Of a stretch of DNA of 64,000 bases, positions 60,919-64,000 are shown piece by piece (position 1 is the stretch's first letter; the number at the start of each line of letters is the position of its first letter). The notes below the pieces were generated by a model. The model made no database searches, was not told the DNA's origin, and saw only the letters and a list, made by a program, of their open reading frames with translations. The stretch lies in the NCBI GenBank assembly GCA_032622095.1, contig CP136066.1, forward strand, positions 208,137,655 to 208,201,654, read 5' to 3'. The stretch is from Siphonodentalium dalli (lineage: Eukaryota > Mollusca > Scaphopoda > Gadilida > Siphonodentaliidae). A program made the position numbers and the translations under genes.

Positions 60919-61876
60919 GTTAGTTATTTGTGATACAAAAAGCATTTTATGTGCATGTTTCTGTTCACATTCTTACGCCATGTGGTTTTCTGTGATGAAA
61001 TGCAAAACATAGCGTGCAAACTTACGAATGTATGATCGTAGCAGGACGCCGGCATAAAATCCAACTCTAAGGGTACGGTCACACGCTGGAAAATTTGTCC
61101 GACAAACTTCAATGTCGGTGAATGTTCGCACCGATTGAAGCCCAGAAGATATCTAATCAGAGGGGAACTTTTAGTCCACCAACAGTCTTTGAAAATGTAC
61201 GGATTTCTGTAACTCCATGTGGTGCCAACTCCGCCAATATTTCTGATTCCGAAGAACCAGCTATATCGCGGGATCTCAAAACTGCTCTGCTACACTATCC
61301 AATGTCTTGTGATGAGTAATCAACGTTTGTGCAAAAGTTGTTAACTGTAGCAGAGCATCAGATTGAACTTTCTTTGAACATTCAATCAAGAGTGAGCCAC
61401 TTTTTGACAAGTCCTGAATGGTTTAACAGCTTGAAATTGTACAGCAATGCTATATATGTAGCGTTTTATCAATGACAAAGATAGAAGGTCTTTTCACATT
61501 CGGATCAAAGCCATGCAAGAACCAAGTACTGAGGGAATACCACAGCATCATTGGAACTTGCTGAGTCATCATTCGTACGAGTAATATGTTGTTTTTGTTA
61601 TTTGAGTTGCCATACAAAAAGCAAAAAATCGACAACTAGCCCAGCACCCGCCGTGGACTTCCCTTCGAATTCTGGTCGGGCCAAAAAATATTTGAATCTG
61701 AAAGACTGTGGAGAGGCGTGACTAGACGATTGATTGAGTCGGGTCAACTCAACCACCCGTCTTGAAGAGATGTAGGACCAAAGAGGACCTCGCGTGATAC
61801 GGCCCACCGAGTACAACCAGGACTCCTGCACCACAACCACGCGATGCACCCCACGGCAAACAGGGCGCCACATTAG
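60919..61876. other. Non-coding stretch with a diverged duplication
   Basis: 61715-61876 matches parts of 24645-24700 and 25190-25320. A 66-codon frame at 61122-61319 follows an AG but has no further support. Confidence 0.4.
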
Positions 61877-62267
61877 CCCTTTACCCAAAAACCGGCCAAT
61901 ACCGGCCAAATAAAGCTTCAACAGGCTAAAATATCTTCGATCTGTCTCAATAGAACCATACAGATATGGATATCATTGGAACCGGCTCCTTGACCACATT
62001 GTGATAGTTACAGTTATGCCCTGTGCCAATGCATTCTCTTATATATGCGAGTCGACCATAGGTCGCCTCGCATATATAAGAGAATGCATTGGCCTAAAAA
62101 AAATCAGTTTTTAACACTTTTTACCATTTTTTCTTACATTCTTTAACAATTTTATAATTTTTAATGTGTTAAGCCAATGCATTCTCTTATATATGCGAGG
62201 CGACCTATGGTCGACTCGCATATATAAGAGAATGCATTGGCACAGGGCCGTTCTGTTGGGTAAAGGG
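61877..62267 (-). mobile_element. piggyBac-like double-hairpin MITE, family 2, copy 2
   Basis: 391 bp, the reverse complement of 23773-24164, with hairpins at 62025-62093 and 62173-62241. It is flanked by TTAG (61873-61876, 62268-62271) rather than TTAA; the related unoccupied site near 25288 has a single TTAG. Confidence 0.9.
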
Positions 62268-62491
62268 TTAGGGGATTTGTACCCCTCACAGTGGGGCGGT
62301 TTGCCTATTCTAGTTGCATGTTTCGCTCATGATATTATTAGATTAATTTGGTAGCAGACAATATTTTGATTGGTGAATATTGTAAGTTAGACAACTCTGG
62401 TAGAGATTGATTCCCCAAATCAAACATGATAACCAAGCAGACTCAGTCACAATCAATTTTATGCACGCATGAGTATGCTTATCTTCTATAA

Positions 62492-62710
62492 CCCTTTACC
62501 CAACAGAACGGCCCTGTGCCAATGCATTCTCTTATATATGCGAGTCGACCTATGGTCGACTCGCATATATAAGAGAATGCATTGGCACATGGCATACTGT
62601 AACTATCACAATGTGGTCAAGGAGCCGGTTCCAATGATATCCATATTGGTATGGTTCTATTGAGACAGACCGAAGATATTTTAGGCTGTTGAAGCTTTAT
62701 TTGGCCGGTT
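62492..62710 (+). mobile_element. Family 2 MITE, single-hairpin, 3'-truncated copy
   Basis: It starts CCCTTTACCCAACAGAACGG but has one perfectly palindromic hairpin (62518-62586, loop TCGACCTATGGTCGA) instead of two, and stops at TTATTTGGCCGGTT without the right TIR. Confidence 0.85.
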
Positions 62711-62836
62711 ATTTGACGACGAATGTTCTCTAACCCCAATAATTATCATTCATTATTGTGCAATAGCTGAAGGATTTCATAAAAAATTTGCCAGATAAGT
62801 TTGCCAGCTGTGTGAACGTAACGTGAGTTTATAAAC

Positions 62837-63073
62837 CCTTCTATGACTGGAAATTCCTGACTGTTTGCGAAAACCCTGTGCCAATGCATTATATTATATA
62901 TCTTAGTCAACCAAAGGGAGCCTCGCACAGATAAGAGAATGCATTGGCCTATCAATATTTCCCTTGACATTATAAGCCAGTGCATTCTCTTATTTATGCG
63001 AGACTCCCTATGGAAGACTCTCATATATAATAAAATGCACTGGCACATGATCACAGCTTCCGTCGTGACAGGG
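62837..63073 (+). mobile_element. Degenerate double-hairpin MITE
   Basis: Ends AACCCTTCTATGACTGGAA and, inverted, AACCCTGTCACGACGG, with two hairpins (about 62879-62948 and 62978-63043) sharing GCCAATGCATT / GCCAGTGCATTCTCTTAT. It is a relative of the 47.6-49 kb units. Confidence 0.7.
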
Positions 63074-63074
63074 T

Positions 63075-63531
63075 TGACTTGAAAAAACCTTCCGGTCGGA
63101 GTGAGCGTTTTGAACGATGGTTAGAGAGTTGACTAGACACTGGCCCTACGGGCACAAAGACGTTATCCCCAGGCAACGTGCCCTACCATAAGAACGACAA
63201 CTAACATCATTATGAATAATGTTAGGCCTTAGTGTTTTGATTAGCTAAGATAGTCATCATCTTCAGTGTATCTATATATTTTCATACAATCATTCTCAAG
63301 TTTTCTGTTTATATCTAATGCTTTCGGAAGCAATGAAAAACGTCGGATAGCAACAGAGATGCTCTTTTCTAGTTAGTTGGGGGATTTCTCGAGTGACGTT
63401 ATTTATCCAAATGGCTGACTGATTGTACTTGTCTCTCACAACAGAACGTCGGACCGTCATAGAGCCAGTGTCTAGTCTAGTTAGACATATACTTATTTTA
63501 CGAGACCTGTGTCGACTAACCAACTTTGACT
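63075..63531. other. Downstream flank / probable 3' UTR of the bZIP exon
   Basis: This stretch has no supportable gene. It lies just 3' of the bZIP stop codon on the minus strand and probably holds its 3' UTR. I see no minus-strand AATAAA, so the poly(A) site is unresolved. Confidence 0.35.
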
Positions 63532-63975
63532 TCAATCCCATGAATATTCATGCGGACTTGGGGAGAACATTTGTCCAATCATATTTCCGTTCTCGTCGCT
63601 CTCTGTTGTTGGAGACAGCTGATCAAGATTTAACTCACTGATGTCCATGGTCTCTAAACCCCAGCTGCATAACCCGTTGTCTCGCGATATATCCTGTGTT
63701 TCGCCATATCTCGCATCACAAGATCTCGAGTAGACGAGATCGTTAGTGTTCATGACGTCACCAAGCACATTGTTGTGTGTGTTGGCGTTGTTTTGTTGTT
63801 GTACGGGACTAGAACTCTGGCAAATGTTTGGTATATGTTGTCCAGCTGGTGGAAGGTTCATAACACATGTCTTGCTGTGTTCTTCGAGAATGGATTGGAG
63901 ATGAATTCTTTCGGCGTCCAGTTTTCTCACTTCACACGACAACGCTGTGTATTTCACCTTGATTTTGGTTAGCTC
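63532..63975 (-). CDS. Last coding exon of a bZIP transcription factor (Fos/ATF3/JDP/BATF group)
   Basis: On the minus strand a pyrimidine-rich tract ending in CAG (complement of 63976-63978) precedes an open frame beginning ELTKIKVKYTAL and ending at TGA (63532-63534). No Met starts the frame, so it is an internal-to-terminal exon entered in phase 0; upstream exons lie beyond the window. The first 37 residues are the leucine-zipper half of a bZIP domain: Ile5, Leu12, Leu19, Leu26 and His33 fall at heptad spacing, and LQSILEEHSKTC matches the family signature in which the last 'd' residue is His followed by a Cys four residues on (as in Fos, ATF3, JDP2 and BATF). These proteins dimerise through the zipper and bind AP-1/CRE sites in the nucleus. 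The basic region must be in an upstream exon. The remaining ~110 residues are polar, Asn/Ser/Gln-rich and acidic near the end; I recognise no domain there. Subfamily is undecided. Confidence 0.85.
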   Translation of the reverse strand, partial: ELTKIKVKYTALSCEVRKLDAERIHLQSILEEHSKTCVMNLPPAGQHIPNICQSSSPVQQQNNANTHNNVLGDVMNTNDLVYSRSCDARYGETQDISRDNGLCSWGLETMDISELNLDQLSPTTESDENGNMIGQMFSPSPHEYSWD

Positions 63976-64000
63976 CTGAAACGGAAAATAATAGATATAA
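63976..64000 (-). other. 3' end of intron with splice acceptor of the bZIP gene
   Basis: The minus strand reads a pyrimidine-rich run, then TTTCAG at the exon border. The intron continues out of the window. Confidence 0.7.

Noticed and set aside
61122-61319. Possible terminal exon (66 codons)
   Set aside because: The preceding AG has a weak pyrimidine tract and the product is unrecognised; length is within chance expectation.

Overview
The window looks like an intergenic or intronic stretch of a large, repeat-rich animal genome. Three things support this: AT-rich DNA with long runs of C or G, many short-TIR DNA transposon relics with canonical target duplications, and splice-site-bounded coding exons with no bacterial-style operons. 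The LINE tail and the '-AAGATGGCCGC-' repeats suggest a marine invertebrate, most likely a mollusc, but that placement is inference. No rRNA, intact tRNA, CRISPR array or bacterial-type gene is visible.

Coding content is sparse. The one confident host gene is the last exon of a bZIP transcription factor of the Fos/ATF3/JDP/BATF group at the right edge, minus strand (63532-63975). A 5'-truncated non-LTR retrotransposon reading frame lies at 20847-21323 (minus). Weaker candidate exons lie at 25440-25621 (plus, with a decayed paralogue at 21955-22120), 29434-29912 (minus, hydrophobic), 49338-49522 (plus, signal-peptide-like) and 23044-23256 (minus).

Layout: 0.35-2.4 kb, a TIR element full of TTGTTGTACAAC palindromes. 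3.4-5.2 kb, a tRNA-like relic and foldback repeats. 5.17-20.68 kb, three copies (A plus, B minus, C plus) of one roughly 3.4 kb unclassified element; B and C form an 8.5 kb head-to-head palindrome, and minisatellites of 23, about 21 and 41 bp lie between A and B. 20.7-25.7 kb, the LINE tail, a 29-bp array, a piggyBac-like double-hairpin MITE and a duplicated exon. 25.78-28.68 kb, a 2.9 kb hAT-like element. 29-34 kb, the hydrophobic ORF, a second TTAA MITE copy, a 66-copy 23-bp satellite and hairpins. 34.7-41 kb, foldbacks, another TTAA MITE and two 27-bp arrays. 41.86-46.38 kb, a 4.5 kb giant foldback element with a minisatellite core. 47.6-49 kb, four tandem copies of a double-hairpin element. 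50-58.4 kb, degenerate tandem repeats and TIR elements. 58.5-63.1 kb, a dense MITE cluster (hairpins, hAT with perfect 8-bp TSD, Tc1-type foldback, piggyBac-like pair). 63.5-64 kb, the bZIP exon.

The genes do not form a pathway. What ties the window together is repeat biology. At least three TIR families bounded by TTAA (one by TTAG) are present, most carrying a hairpin at each end. Solo-hairpin forms look like collapsed versions of the double-hairpin elements, and nested insertions with paralogous empty sites allow some events to be ordered in time.
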